64,000 bases of DNA from Chryseobacterium sp. KACC 21268 (lineage in GTDB: Bacteria > Bacteroidota > Bacteroidia > Flavobacteriales > Weeksellaceae): NCBI GenBank assembly GCA_028736075.1, contig CP117875.1, positions 1,426,001 through 1,490,000 of the forward strand. The letters run 5' to 3'. Positions within the stretch are counted from its first letter, which is position 1; each line of letters opens with the position of its first letter. Both the position numbers and the translations under genes were made by a program. Below the pieces are notes generated by a model. It searched no databases, was not told the origin of the DNA, and worked only from the letters and a program-made list of their open reading frames with translations. Below are positions 33,520 to 42,122 of this stretch, in pieces.

Positions 33520-35238
33520 ATGAAAAAAATAATTCTAAATTTTTATCTATTTATAAAACCAATTGGATTATGCTTTTTCTTATCATTTGTTTTTATGAAT
33601 GCTAATGACAAAAATCCATTGGCGGATGCTCACGATCTCATTAGGAAAAACAAAATCGATGAAGCAATCATTTTCCTTAAACAAGAAATTCCGAAATCAG
33701 AATCCGAGGTAGAGAAGGCTCTTTTTCTTGTCGAACTTGGAAATGCGTACAAACTAAAACAGCAGTACGAAAAATCGCTCAATGCGTATCAAACGTCGCT
33801 TCAAATCTTTCAGCGCAAAGGACTTTTGCAAAATGAGTTTTTGGTTTACACGCAACTTGCAGAGTTTTACAGGTATCGCAGAATGTATTCAAAGTCAGAA
33901 GAATATTTAAAGTTGTGCGAAAATATTTTAAAACGGGAAAAAATCACAGATGCGCATTTGATGAAGTTTTACAGCAGAAAAGCCGCACTTTTTTCTGAAT
34001 ATCAAAATAACCAAGACAGCGCAATTTCTTATTCAAAAAAATCCTTGAAATTATCTCAGAAATTAGGTGATTCCGAAAGTGAATTGGTTTCATTGATGGA
34101 AATTGCCGGCATTTATGAAAATAAAAAAAAATATGCTGAGGCGATAAAACAATTCAGTAAAATCATAAATCTTGCTGCTGAGAAAGCAAATATCCAGTTG
34201 CAGTGCGATGCAATGGTCAACCTTTCCAGAAATTATAATGCTGTAAAAAATTATAAAGCCTCAATTGATGTTTCATTGATGGGATTTGATCTGGCAGAGA
34301 AAAATAAATTAAGCTTCAACCAACTTCTGTTTGCTGACAATTTGCAGATGGCATACGCCAAAACTGGTTATCATCAAAATGCATTTAAATTTCTAAGTAC
34401 AAGATTAAAATTGACAGAAGAATATTATCACAAACTCTATGATAATAAGGTTTTGGAGTACGAAGAAAAATTCAAAGTTGCGGAAAAGCAGAAGATCATT
34501 AACGAAAACAAAAAACTAATCGAGCTGAAGGAAGAAGAGATCAAAAGGCAAAGTCTGATCAAGTATTTCATTCTTTTCGGATTGATTGCCATCCTGATTT
34601 TTGCTGCGATTTTACTTAATTATATCAAGATCATCAGGAAACAGAACAAAAGATTGACTTTTGTATCTGAGCAGAATGAATTTTTGGTTTCCGAGACGCA
34701 TCATAGAATTAATAATAATCTCCAGTTAATCACCATCCTGATCCAAAATGAATTAAAAAAAAATCCAAACTCAGATGATCTTACCAACCAAAGGATCATT
34801 GCGAAAATAGATTCATTGGGGATTTTGCACCGGCAGTTATATGAGAATCAAGACAAGAAAAATCTCGATTTGAATGGCTTTTTATTAGATGTTAAAAAGA
34901 ATATGGACTTGCTGTTCACTGAAAATAATATTCAAGTTCACTTTGATGTTGAAAGTATTTTGATTCCTGTCAACAGTGCGATGTACATTGGGCTTTTGGT
35001 GACAGAGCTTTGTATCAATTCTATGAAACACGCCTTTTTGGATCAGTCTGAGAAAAGGATCGATCTCAGGATTCATTCTGTTGAAAATCATATTTATTTT
35101 GATTATCAGGACAATGGCGAAGTAAAAAAAGAAATCACAAAACTAAATCTGATTGAAAAACTTTGCAGACAGTTGAAAATCAAATATAAAGTTGATGTGG
35201 AAAATGGTTTTAAGTTTAGTTTTAATAGGAAATTGTAA
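33520..35238 (+). CDS. TPR sensor histidine kinase (HisKA_2 type) with shortened ATP-binding end
   Basis: 572 residues from the ATG. Signal/anchor about 1-27; tetratricopeptide repeats about 35-300, probably periplasmic; coiled coil about 310-345; membrane helix about 347-368; then a HisKA_2 phosphoacceptor region with the histidine in SETHHRINNNLQLI (about 395) and the N box LVTELCINSMKHAF. The final G-box part is unusual: DNGEVKKE is followed almost at once by LNLIEKLCRQL with no GLGL motif. An upstream frame extension to 33493 lacks an ATG. The LytTR response regulator starts four bases later. Confidence 0.85.
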   Translation: MKKIILNFYLFIKPIGLCFFLSFVFMNANDKNPLADAHDLIRKNKIDEAIIFLKQEIPKSESEVEKALFLVELGNAYKLKQQYEKSLNAYQTSLQIFQRKGLLQNEFLVYTQLAEFYRYRRMYSKSEEYLKLCENILKREKITDAHLMKFYSRKAALFSEYQNNQDSAISYSKKSLKLSQKLGDSESELVSLMEIAGIYENKKKYAEAIKQFSKIINLAAEKANIQLQCDAMVNLSRNYNAVKNYKASIDVSLMGFDLAEKNKLSFNQLLFADNLQMAYAKTGYHQNAFKFLSTRLKLTEEYYHKLYDNKVLEYEEKFKVAEKQKIINENKKLIELKEEEIKRQSLIKYFILFGLIAILIFAAILLNYIKIIRKQNKRLTFVSEQNEFLVSETHHRINNNLQLITILIQNELKKNPNSDDLTNQRIIAKIDSLGILHRQLYENQDKKNLDLNGFLLDVKKNMDLLFTENNIQVHFDVESILIPVNSAMYIGLLVTELCINSMKHAFLDQSEKRIDLRIHSVENHIYFDYQDNGEVKKEITKLNLIEKLCRQLKIKYKVDVENGFKFSFNRKL

Positions 35239-35242
35239 GCTT

Positions 35243-35896
35243 GTGAATTTTGTAAAAATTTTAATTGTAGAGGATGAGGTTCTGATTGCAGATTACATCA
35301 ACGATATTCTGGAAAGTAATGGCTGCAGTCGTATTTCTATGGCTCATTCTGTAACAGAAGCGCGGGAGAAAATGGAAACTTTTCAGCCAGATATCATCTT
35401 GATGGACATCAATCTGGAAGGTCATTATGAAGGAATAGAACTGAGCAAATTGAAGCGTAAGGACGCATCTGTCATTTTCATTACAGGACAAAGTGATTCT
35501 AAAACCGTGGAAGACGCGCTCAGCATCTCTCCGGATTCTTACCTCACGAAACCAATTCGGGAAATAGAACTGATCACAGCGCTGAAGATTATCATTAATA
35601 AAAAACAAAAACAATATCTCTTTGTGAAAGATGGCTATGCTGATATCAAGCTCATCATACAGGATATCATCTACATCGAAGTGGACAGAAATTACCTGGA
35701 TATTTTTACCATCAATAGAAAAGTGACAGTGAGAAAAACATTGCAGGAATTTGGAAAAGAATTGCCTTCCACTTTCAAACAGATCCACCGTTCCATTGTC
35801 ATCAATACAGATCTGATAGAGGAGATCTCTTCTGATGAGGTCTTGGTAAAAGGCTTCCGGCTGCCAGTTTCCAGGCATTTCAAACAAAATTTGTAG
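35243..35896 (+). CDS. LytTR family response regulator
   Basis: 217 residues. Receiver domain (about 2-120): acidic pair in ILIVEDE, phosphoacceptor Asp in DIILMDINLEG (about 53), Thr in VIFITGQSD, Lys in YLTKPI. C-terminal LytTR DNA-binding domain (about 130-217) with IIYIEVDRNYLDIF, TFKQIHRSIVIN and FRLPVSRHF. Start GTG is chosen because it comes directly after the kinase stop; the upstream frame extension runs back into kinase codons. It should be phosphorylated by the preceding kinase. Its targets are not visible; a T9SS cargo gene follows. Confidence 0.92.
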   Translation: MNFVKILIVEDEVLIADYINDILESNGCSRISMAHSVTEAREKMETFQPDIILMDINLEGHYEGIELSKLKRKDASVIFITGQSDSKTVEDALSISPDSYLTKPIREIELITALKIIINKKQKQYLFVKDGYADIKLIIQDIIYIEVDRNYLDIFTINRKVTVRKTLQEFGKELPSTFKQIHRSIVINTDLIEEISSDEVLVKGFRLPVSRHFKQNL

Positions 35897-35966
35897 TCAT
35901 ATTTTACTTTTATATACAAAGTTTTGCATTTCGTCCCAGTTTAATATTATGTTAAATAGCGGTCGT

Positions 35967-35974
35967 TATTTTTG
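35967..35974 (+). promoter_or_regulatory. -7 promoter box of the T9SS cargo gene
   Basis: TATTTTTG matches TAnnTTTG, 28 bases before the start codon. No clear -33 partner. Confidence 0.4.
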
Positions 35975-36002
35975 CTTCGATAATTAGTAAAAATAAACGT
36001 TT

Positions 36003-38009
36003 ATGAAAAACTTTTTCCATGTGGTTTGTCTGGGAGTTTGTCTATTTTTAGGTACTCTTGCTTCAGCACAAACAATCTTAGTTGAAAATCTCAACACACC
36101 TTATGATGTGATTGGAGATCAGGATGGTCACATCTATATCAGTGATACATACAACCGAAGAATCATTAAAACCAATTCCGATGGAAGCAATCCTATTGTA
36201 TTGAATACTTTTTCAGGAACTGTTTACGGTCTCTTGATTAGTAATAACAAATTGTTTGCTCTGGTCGGAGGAAACCTGATGAAAATGAATCTCGATGGAA
36301 CTGATCCTCAAATTTTAGTGCCTGCTCCAGGTGTTTATTATTTAGCATCTGGTAATGACAACTATATTTATTTTATAGGTAATCAGAGTAAAAATCTACA
36401 AAAAGTAAAAGAAGACGGAACTGGGCACACTACGATTGCCAGTTTGGTAAATCCTATGGGTGTTACCTATGATCCAAATCTGGATTTGTTGTATTATACA
36501 GATAATGGTGCGGTCTATTCTATAAAAAGAGACGGGACAGATAAGCAATTTATATTAGATGGATTTTATAATCCTCACAACTTAAGATTAGATTCTTCTG
36601 GAAATATCTACATTGCTGTTACCAGTAGCAATTGGATCAGAAAAATATCCGCTGATCGAAAGACAGTTACAACATTCCCCACCACATCTTTGAATGCGCC
36701 AACATCTACATTTGTAACGAAAAATGGAAATATCTTGATTTCCGATACTTGGGGAAATAAAATCAGATCTATAGATGCGCCAGCTGCAACTTCCCTCAAT
36801 TTTGATGGCATTGATGATTATATCTCAGGAACCAACAGCAGCTTACCACAAGGCGCCAACGAAGTCACGATTGAAGCAGTCGTTAAAACATCTTCTGATA
36901 AAACAGGATCAATATTTGACTTTGGTAGTTTCTCTCAATTCAATAGATTTTGTATGTTGTCGTTTGGTGGTAAACTTACCTTTATGGGAGATGGGCACGG
37001 TGTTGTAAGTGATGTACAATTAAACGATAACAAATGGCATCACATTGCTATTACTTATAAAAATAATCAGATTAAAATATATGCAGATGGCACACTTGTA
37101 AAACAAGATGTCTTGTATAATCTAAATATTACTGGATCACAATTCCATATAGGAGCCAGCAACAGAAATGGGATTGATGAACTTTTCGAAGGTGATATCG
37201 ATGAGGTCCGTGTATGGAAAAGAGCGCTCAGCGAAAATGAACTGAAGAACAGCAAAAATTGTGAAGTTTCAAACCCAGTTTCTAAGGACGGACTTGTAAG
37301 TTATTTCAAATTCAATCAGGGGAATAATGAAGCGGACAATAATGGCGTGACGACATTGATAGACGAAACGGGAAAAAGTACATCTGTCACTCTCAACAAC
37401 TTTGCGCTGACAGGAGCACAATCCAATTGGCTGTTGTCTTCACCTATTGTAGCAGGCAGTTCTTGTCCACCTTATGTTGCACCATTATCTTGTGCCACAG
37501 TTACTTTGCCTTCCAATGGTGTGTCGCCAAACGTAAATCCGACAGTGAGTTGGTCCGCCGTAACCAGTGCAAACAATTACAAAGTTTTCGTTGGCACATC
37601 TTCAGGGAACTACGATATTATTAGTGCAGCTTACGTTAGTTCTACCAATTTTGTATTGGAAGGATTATCAGAAAGTACAACTTACTATGTGAAAATAGTA
37701 CCAGACAGTTCCACTGGATCTGCAATTGGGTGTACAGAATCTTCTTTTACCACCGGAACTTATCTTTCAGTTGGCAGCGCAAATAAAAAGTCAATCACTT
37801 TGTATCCGAATCCTTTTACAAATGAAATCCATCTGTCCTATCTGGAAGACGTCGTTTCCGTTACAGTAAATGATAATTCCGGAAAATTATTGAAAACTGT
37901 AAAACCATCAAAAATTATAAATCTATCTTCTCTGACGCAAGGATTGTACATCATCAATGTAAAACTGACAGATGGAACATCTAAATCATTCAAAGCAATC
38001 AAGAAATAA
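36003..38009 (+). CDS. Large T9SS-exported protein: NHL/beta-propeller, LamG, Fn3
   Basis: 668 residues. Signal peptide about 1-22 (ASAQ). Residues 25-265 hold six-bladed-propeller-type repeats with NHL-like lines such as NTPYDVIGDQDGHIYISDTY. Residues about 270-440 form a LamG/concanavalin-like lectin domain, with NKWHHIAITYKNNQIKIYADG and FEGDIDEVRVWKRAL. A fibronectin type III domain follows (about 500-580), then a type A sorting domain starting YPNPF (about 603) and ending TSKSFKAIKK. Predicted surface or secreted adhesin/glycan-binding protein. It follows a two-component system, but has its own -7 box. Confidence 0.9.
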   Translation: MKNFFHVVCLGVCLFLGTLASAQTILVENLNTPYDVIGDQDGHIYISDTYNRRIIKTNSDGSNPIVLNTFSGTVYGLLISNNKLFALVGGNLMKMNLDGTDPQILVPAPGVYYLASGNDNYIYFIGNQSKNLQKVKEDGTGHTTIASLVNPMGVTYDPNLDLLYYTDNGAVYSIKRDGTDKQFILDGFYNPHNLRLDSSGNIYIAVTSSNWIRKISADRKTVTTFPTTSLNAPTSTFVTKNGNILISDTWGNKIRSIDAPAATSLNFDGIDDYISGTNSSLPQGANEVTIEAVVKTSSDKTGSIFDFGSFSQFNRFCMLSFGGKLTFMGDGHGVVSDVQLNDNKWHHIAITYKNNQIKIYADGTLVKQDVLYNLNITGSQFHIGASNRNGIDELFEGDIDEVRVWKRALSENELKNSKNCEVSNPVSKDGLVSYFKFNQGNNEADNNGVTTLIDETGKSTSVTLNNFALTGAQSNWLLSSPIVAGSSCPPYVAPLSCATVTLPSNGVSPNVNPTVSWSAVTSANNYKVFVGTSSGNYDIISAAYVSSTNFVLEGLSESTTYYVKIVPDSSTGSAIGCTESSFTTGTYLSVGSANKKSITLYPNPFTNEIHLSYLEDVVSVTVNDNSGKLLKTVKPSKIINLSSLTQGLYIINVKLTDGTSKSFKAIKK

Positions 38010-38032
38010 GAATAACCATAAAACCAAATGAA

Positions 38033-38068
38033 GAAAGGAGACAGTTTAAAACCTGTCTTTTTTCTTTT
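38033..38068 (+). terminator. Terminator of the T9SS cargo gene
   Basis: AAAGGAGACAG pairs with CTGTCTTTTTT around a TTTAAAAC loop, and the stem runs into a T-rich tract. Confidence 0.65.
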
Positions 38069-38096
38069 TATGAATATTATGTTAAAAAGAAAATCC

Positions 38097-38104
38097 TATC
38101 TTTG
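38097..38104 (+). promoter_or_regulatory. -7 promoter box of the META lipoprotein gene
   Basis: TATCTTTG matches TAnnTTTG, 18 bases before the ATG at 38123. It also argues against the in-frame upstream start at 38102, which overlaps the box. Confidence 0.45.
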
Positions 38105-38122
38105 GAATATAATTTATATCAA

Positions 38123-38524
38123 ATGAAAAATATTTTTTATACCACCATAGTAGTACTGGTAATGGCTTCCTGTACCAGCAGAGTAGGGAATGCTTCCAAA
38201 GTTGGGAAATCACAGGCAGCGGTTACAGGCACACAATGGGTTTTGGCAGATGACATCACAAACAAGCCAACCCTGCTTATAGAGCAAAACAGAATCTCTG
38301 GAAACGCAGGCTGCAACAATTATTTTTCTGATGCAGTGATAGATACTTCTGCAGGTAATTTTTCTGCAAAGAACATTGGTTCTACAAGAAAGATGTGCAA
38401 CAATATGACTGCGGAGACCAGTTATATCAGTGTTTTACAGGAAGTGAACAAATATGTGGTAACAGAAAATACATTGGAGCTTTATAAAGACAATCTATTG
38501 TTACTGAAGTTCAACAAGCAATAG
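38123..38524 (+). CDS. META domain lipoprotein (HslJ-like)
   Basis: 133 residues: lipoprotein signal with lipobox VMASC (Cys about 17), then one META domain with TQWVLADDITNKP, the signature ISGNAGCNNYFSDAV, IGSTRKMCNNMTAETSYISVLQ and a final LELYKDNLLLLKF strand. META domains occur in the heat-inducible HslJ and in secreted proteins; the role is poorly defined. A shared terminator separates it from the next convergent gene. Confidence 0.88.
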   Translation: MKNIFYTTIVVLVMASCTSRVGNASKVGKSQAAVTGTQWVLADDITNKPTLLIEQNRISGNAGCNNYFSDAVIDTSAGNFSAKNIGSTRKMCNNMTAETSYISVLQEVNKYVVTENTLELYKDNLLLLKFNKQ

Positions 38525-38541
38525 TCATAAAATTAAAACAT

Positions 38542-38575
38542 AAAAAAAGGAACTCAAAACTGAGTTCCTTTTTTT
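38542..38575 (+). terminator. Bidirectional terminator
   Basis: Stem AAAAAAAGGAACTCA/TGAGTTCCTTTTTTT, perfect across 14-15 bp. It serves the META gene and the convergent acidic-protein gene. Confidence 0.9.
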
Positions 38576-38576
38576 A

Positions 38577-38822
38577 TTATTCTTCGTCTTCTTCCTCGTC
38601 GTCGTATTTTGCTAGTTCTTCATCACACCATTTGAAGGCTTCTTCAACAACTTTCGTAGCCTCGTTTGCTACAGTTTCTTCATCATCTCCTTCCAAGTCA
38701 TCCAACCATTCTACATCCTCTTCTTCTACGTTAAGGATAAAACGTGGATACTCTGTGTGAACTACAAAAAGATCTTCTGGAAATTCAGAATTGTCGGCTA
38801 ATAAAAACTTAGGTAATTTCAT
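38577..38822 (-). CDS. Small acidic conserved protein of unknown function
   Basis: 81 residues with no signal peptide. The N-terminal half has strands KFLLADNSEFPEDLFVVHTE and FILNVEEEDVEWLDD. The C-terminal half is a helix ending in an almost continuous acidic run. A single tryptophan-cysteine pair occurs in AFKWCDEELAK. The frame is intact, it has its own -7 box at 38875-38882 and a terminator, so it is very likely expressed. I do not recognise the family. Confidence 0.75.
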   Translation of the reverse strand: MKLPKFLLADNSEFPEDLFVVHTEYPRFILNVEEEDVEWLDDLEGDDEETVANEATKVVEEAFKWCDEELAKYDDEEEDEE

Positions 38823-38874
38823 AATATAAAATTTTAAAATAAATCAGAGCATTCGTGACTCTCACTCTATGGTT

Positions 38875-38882
38875 CAAAGATA
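38875..38882 (-). promoter_or_regulatory. -7 promoter box of the small acidic protein gene
   Basis: TATCTTTG on the minus strand, 52 bases before the start codon. No -33 TTTG seen. Confidence 0.4.
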
Positions 38883-38969
38883 GAAAAAATCCCGAAATTA
38901 ATTATTGATAATTATTTTTTTTGCTGATGAATATAATTTCAGATTGATATCATTTATAACCATTAAAAC

Positions 38970-39542
38970 TTATTCTTTATATAGCCTTTTTTTCTCCGCA
39001 AGATAATAGCTTGTGTCCTTATCTATGTAAATCGAAAAAGCATTTCCGAGATTGTCAAAATAGGCTTTTGGTAAAACCATTTTCTTTTTGATAGTGGGGA
39101 TTTTGACTAATTCCGTTTTGTTGTTATCCCAATAATTCCATTCACCGATGTAAGTATTCGTAAGCAGATTCACGCTGGATTCTCCACTTCCGTCATTGTT
39201 GGCCGGACCAAATTCGTTACGTTCCATTCCAATGAGGCGCATCTTTCCGGTTTCTTTTTCGAAGCGAAATTGATAAGCATTGGAAGCCCGCATTTGATTT
39301 AGACTCACTCTGAAACCATTTTTAGCTTTATCAAAAAATATTTCGCCGGAATCTTCAAATTGATCGGACGATACTTTTTTGAATTTCTGCGAAGAAAGTT
39401 GATAAACCACGGCTCCGATTTTGGAATCCAAATAGACTTTGTCATTAACCTTATCACCATCGAAATCTGCAGAAAGTATCTTTTCCTGCGAAAAAATCAG
39501 CGTAGGAAAAAGGCAAAATAACAAATACTTTTTTGCAAACAT
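38970..39542 (-). CDS. Secreted hypothetical protein with an FG-GAP-like start
   Basis: 190 residues; signal peptide about 1-18 (ending IFSQ). The mature protein begins with ILSADFDGDKVNDKVYLD, a calcium-loop pattern like FG-GAP/VCBS repeats. It continues as an all-beta domain with FRVSLNQMRASNAYQFRFEK and a NNDGSGESSVNLLTN turn. No family recognised. It lies six bases after the 3-hydroxyacyl-CoA dehydrogenase gene, so it is probably co-transcribed, though a functional link is not evident. Confidence 0.7.
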   Translation of the reverse strand: MFAKKYLLFCLFPTLIFSQEKILSADFDGDKVNDKVYLDSKIGAVVYQLSSQKFKKVSSDQFEDSGEIFFDKAKNGFRVSLNQMRASNAYQFRFEKETGKMRLIGMERNEFGPANNDGSGESSVNLLTNTYIGEWNYWDNNKTELVKIPTIKKKMVLPKAYFDNLGNAFSIYIDKDTSYYLAEKKRLYKE

Positions 39543-39548
39543 TTCAAT

Positions 39549-40439
39549 TTATTTTAAGAACATTTTCGAAACTTTTTCTGCTTTTTTACTTTCGGAATAA
39601 TCATAGAAACCTTCACCGGATTTCACACCTTTTTTACCAGCCATTACCATATTTACCAATAAAGGATTCGGTGCATATTTCGGATTTTTGAAACCGTCGT
39701 ACATCACATTGAGGATTGCTAAACAAACATCAAGCCCAATAAAATCTGCCAACTGCAAAGGTCCCATTGGATGCGCCATTCCGAGTTTCATCACGGTATC
39801 GATCTCCTCCACGCCTGCAACGCCGTTGTAAAGTGTTTCGATTGCTTCGTTGATCATTGGCATCAGGATTCTGTTGGCTACAAATCCAGGATAATCATTC
39901 ACTTCAGTAGGCACTTTTCCTAAAGCTTTACTCAGTTCAAAAATTTCGTCAAATGTTTCTTTGGAAGTCGAGTAACCTTTGATGATTTCTACCAGTTTCA
40001 TAATCGGAACCGGATTCATAAAATGCATTCCAATGACTTTCTCAGGACGTTTCGTCGCAGCTGCAATTTGAGTGATAGAAATAGATGATGTGTTGGTCGC
40101 AAGAATACAATTAGCTGGCGAAAGTTCGTCCATCTGCGCAAAGATTCTCAGTTTCAAATCCAGGTTTTCTGTGGCTGCTTCTACAATAAGATCAGCATTG
40201 GGAGCTGCATCTTTTAGATCCGTAAATGTTGTAATATTTCCAAGAGTATTGGCTTTTTCTTCCTCAGTCAGGTTTCCTTTGGCGATGATTCTGTCCAGAT
40301 TGGTGGTAATGGTTTTCAGAGCTTTATCAAGATTTTCCTGTTTCACATCTACCAAACTTACTTGGAATCCACTTTGGGCAAAGGTATGAGCAATTCCGTT
40401 CCCCATAGTTCCTGCGCCTATTACAACAATGTTTTTCAT
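39549..40439 (-). CDS. 3-hydroxybutyryl/3-hydroxyacyl-CoA dehydrogenase
   Basis: NAD-dependent oxidation of 3-hydroxyacyl-CoA, as in butyrate or phenylacetate metabolism and beta-oxidation. 296 residues, the length of the single-domain PaaH/Hbd type. NAD motif GAGTMGNGIAHTFAQSGF (about 7-24), catalytic His in GMHFMNPVPIMKLVEII (about 140), and the signature NDYPGFVANRILMPMINEA. No hydratase or thiolase is adjacent. Confidence 0.93.
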   Translation of the reverse strand: MKNIVVIGAGTMGNGIAHTFAQSGFQVSLVDVKQENLDKALKTITTNLDRIIAKGNLTEEEKANTLGNITTFTDLKDAAPNADLIVEAATENLDLKLRIFAQMDELSPANCILATNTSSISITQIAAATKRPEKVIGMHFMNPVPIMKLVEIIKGYSTSKETFDEIFELSKALGKVPTEVNDYPGFVANRILMPMINEAIETLYNGVAGVEEIDTVMKLGMAHPMGPLQLADFIGLDVCLAILNVMYDGFKNPKYAPNPLLVNMVMAGKKGVKSGEGFYDYSESKKAEKVSKMFLK

Positions 40440-40505
40440 TATATTTTTATTTAAATTTTAATATTGATTTGTAGTTAAGTCTAAAACCTATCTCCTAAAA
40501 CCAAA

Positions 40506-41504
40506 TTACTTTTTCTCCAGATAATAAAGATACTCAGTCGTTTTCGAAGCTTTATGATTTCGGTTGTTTTCCTTATCTGCACGGAAACGCTGATACTCGG
40601 TTGTAAATATATCATATTTCCCGAATTTTGAAAGTATCTTTTTAATATCGCTTTCAGCCATCAATCCTTCATTGTTATAGCTCAGGAAAATATGCTGGAA
40701 TTTCGCGTTTTCAATAAGGTCTTCAAAGGTTTTCAAAACTTCTGGTTTGCTGCAGTATTTTGATTTTTGATAATCCCGAAGTCCCGTTTTTCCTTTCGGA
40801 GAGAAGTTGTCGTATTTCGCAATCGTGTTCAAAAGATGATAGTTGGCGCCGTATTGACGGGCGTTGTAAGGCGGATCGAGATACAGAATATCGCCTTCTA
40901 TTTTTTGTATTAATGAGTTGCTGTCTTCGTTATAAACATCGTGTGCATTTTCAGTCAATTCAAAAACGGAAGGAATAATTTCCAGTTTTTTCTGAGCGGA
41001 TTTTTTAATTTGTTTAAGGAAAGCGCCGTAAACTGAAGCCGTGTTGGCAATTTTATCAGCAGCTTCCAAAAGTGAACACAGCAGAAAATAATATTGATTT
41101 TCATCTATTTTCCCAGAGATTTTCCAATCTTCAATTTTTTGTCGGATCACATCTATTTTCTTCCCGTTTTCTTCCGAAAAATAAAGCCTTTCCGATTTCC
41201 CATTCTCCGAATATTCCTCTGAGATAAAACCAGATTTACCTTCTGTCGAATTCAATTCAGCAATCAAATCTTCATCATTAAATTTCTGATGATTTCCGAC
41301 ATAGTTTCTGTTCAGAACGTAGCTGTAAAATTCAAAATCATTGCTGATAACTTTCTTCGTTCCCGCTTTGAAATTCCGTCCGACAATCCCGGTTCCTGCA
41401 AAGAGATCGCAAAATATTTTGTTGGATAAATCTTTGTCAACAACTTTATAAACGGTTTGTTTGATGAAATCCGAAAGTTTGTTTTTGGAACCGATGTAAT
41501 TCAT
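40506..41504 (-). CDS. DNA adenine methyltransferase, D12 class
   Basis: N6-adenine DNA methyltransferase of 332 residues. Motif X MNYIGSKNKL at the N-terminus, SAM motif I FCDLFAGTGIVGRNF (about 31), catalytic motif IV YLDPPYNARQYGANYH (about 211) and a late FLSYNNEG. The order fits the D12 (alpha) class. The gene three bases upstream encodes a candidate nuclease, so this is probably the modification half of a type II system. Recognition site cannot be inferred. Confidence 0.88.
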   Translation of the reverse strand: MNYIGSKNKLSDFIKQTVYKVVDKDLSNKIFCDLFAGTGIVGRNFKAGTKKVISNDFEFYSYVLNRNYVGNHQKFNDEDLIAELNSTEGKSGFISEEYSENGKSERLYFSEENGKKIDVIRQKIEDWKISGKIDENQYYFLLCSLLEAADKIANTASVYGAFLKQIKKSAQKKLEIIPSVFELTENAHDVYNEDSNSLIQKIEGDILYLDPPYNARQYGANYHLLNTIAKYDNFSPKGKTGLRDYQKSKYCSKPEVLKTFEDLIENAKFQHIFLSYNNEGLMAESDIKKILSKFGKYDIFTTEYQRFRADKENNRNHKASKTTEYLYYLEKK

Positions 41505-41507
41505 GAA

Positions 41508-42122
41508 TTAAGCTTTGATCCAGATGATGTCTGATAGGATCTCGTGAGATTCCAAATTTAAGGAAACTAAATTGTCTCTCGAAAAATTGCTGAGATATTC
41601 TGTGATTTTTTCTTTGATTAAAGTCAGTTCGGTTTTCAATTTCCAATGTTCTCCATTTTGCTCATCATAAAAAATGATGAACAACCGATTAGCGTGATGT
41701 TTCCTGCCTTGCTGACTTTGATTGTTATAAAGCCATTCAATCAATTCTTTTTTGTGATCAACAGCATAATCAAAATTTTTCCCAAACTGTCTCGGAAAAA
41801 CACTGCTTTTATGATCAAATGGAATTCCTGAAATGTAAAAATCTACGGTTTTAGAAAATTCATTGTCCTCTTTTTTTACCAGATGATTTGATGTGAAAAT
41901 ATATTCAACGGCTTTTGCAGACCAGAAATTCAGCCAACGGTTGAACGCATAGTTTCTTAGACCTTCTTCAAAATCCTTGCATTGATTTTCCAGACTTTCA
42001 AAATCTTTAGTCTGATAAATAAGTTTGGTTTTAAAATCCCAATCATCAGACTGCTTTCTCCCCCAGTTATAAGGAAAATTAAGTCGTTTTTTGAGTTCGG
42101 ATTCCAGTTGAGTTAAGGTCAT
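41508..42122 (-). CDS. Candidate type II restriction endonuclease
   Basis: 204 residues, no signal peptide, no named family recognised. The section about 85-115 reads KTVDFYISGIPFDHKSSVFP, which fits a PD-(D/E)XK nuclease core: Asp in VDFYI, then the D-H-K triplet in a beta-strand. It ends three bases before a D12 adenine methyltransferase and starts on the stop codon of an M23 peptidase (one-base overlap). Position and motif make it the probable cutting partner. Activity is inferred only. Confidence 0.6.
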   Translation of the reverse strand: MTLTQLESELKKRLNFPYNWGRKQSDDWDFKTKLIYQTKDFESLENQCKDFEEGLRNYAFNRWLNFWSAKAVEYIFTSNHLVKKEDNEFSKTVDFYISGIPFDHKSSVFPRQFGKNFDYAVDHKKELIEWLYNNQSQQGRKHHANRLFIIFYDEQNGEHWKLKTELTLIKEKITEYLSNFSRDNLVSLNLESHEILSDIIWIKA

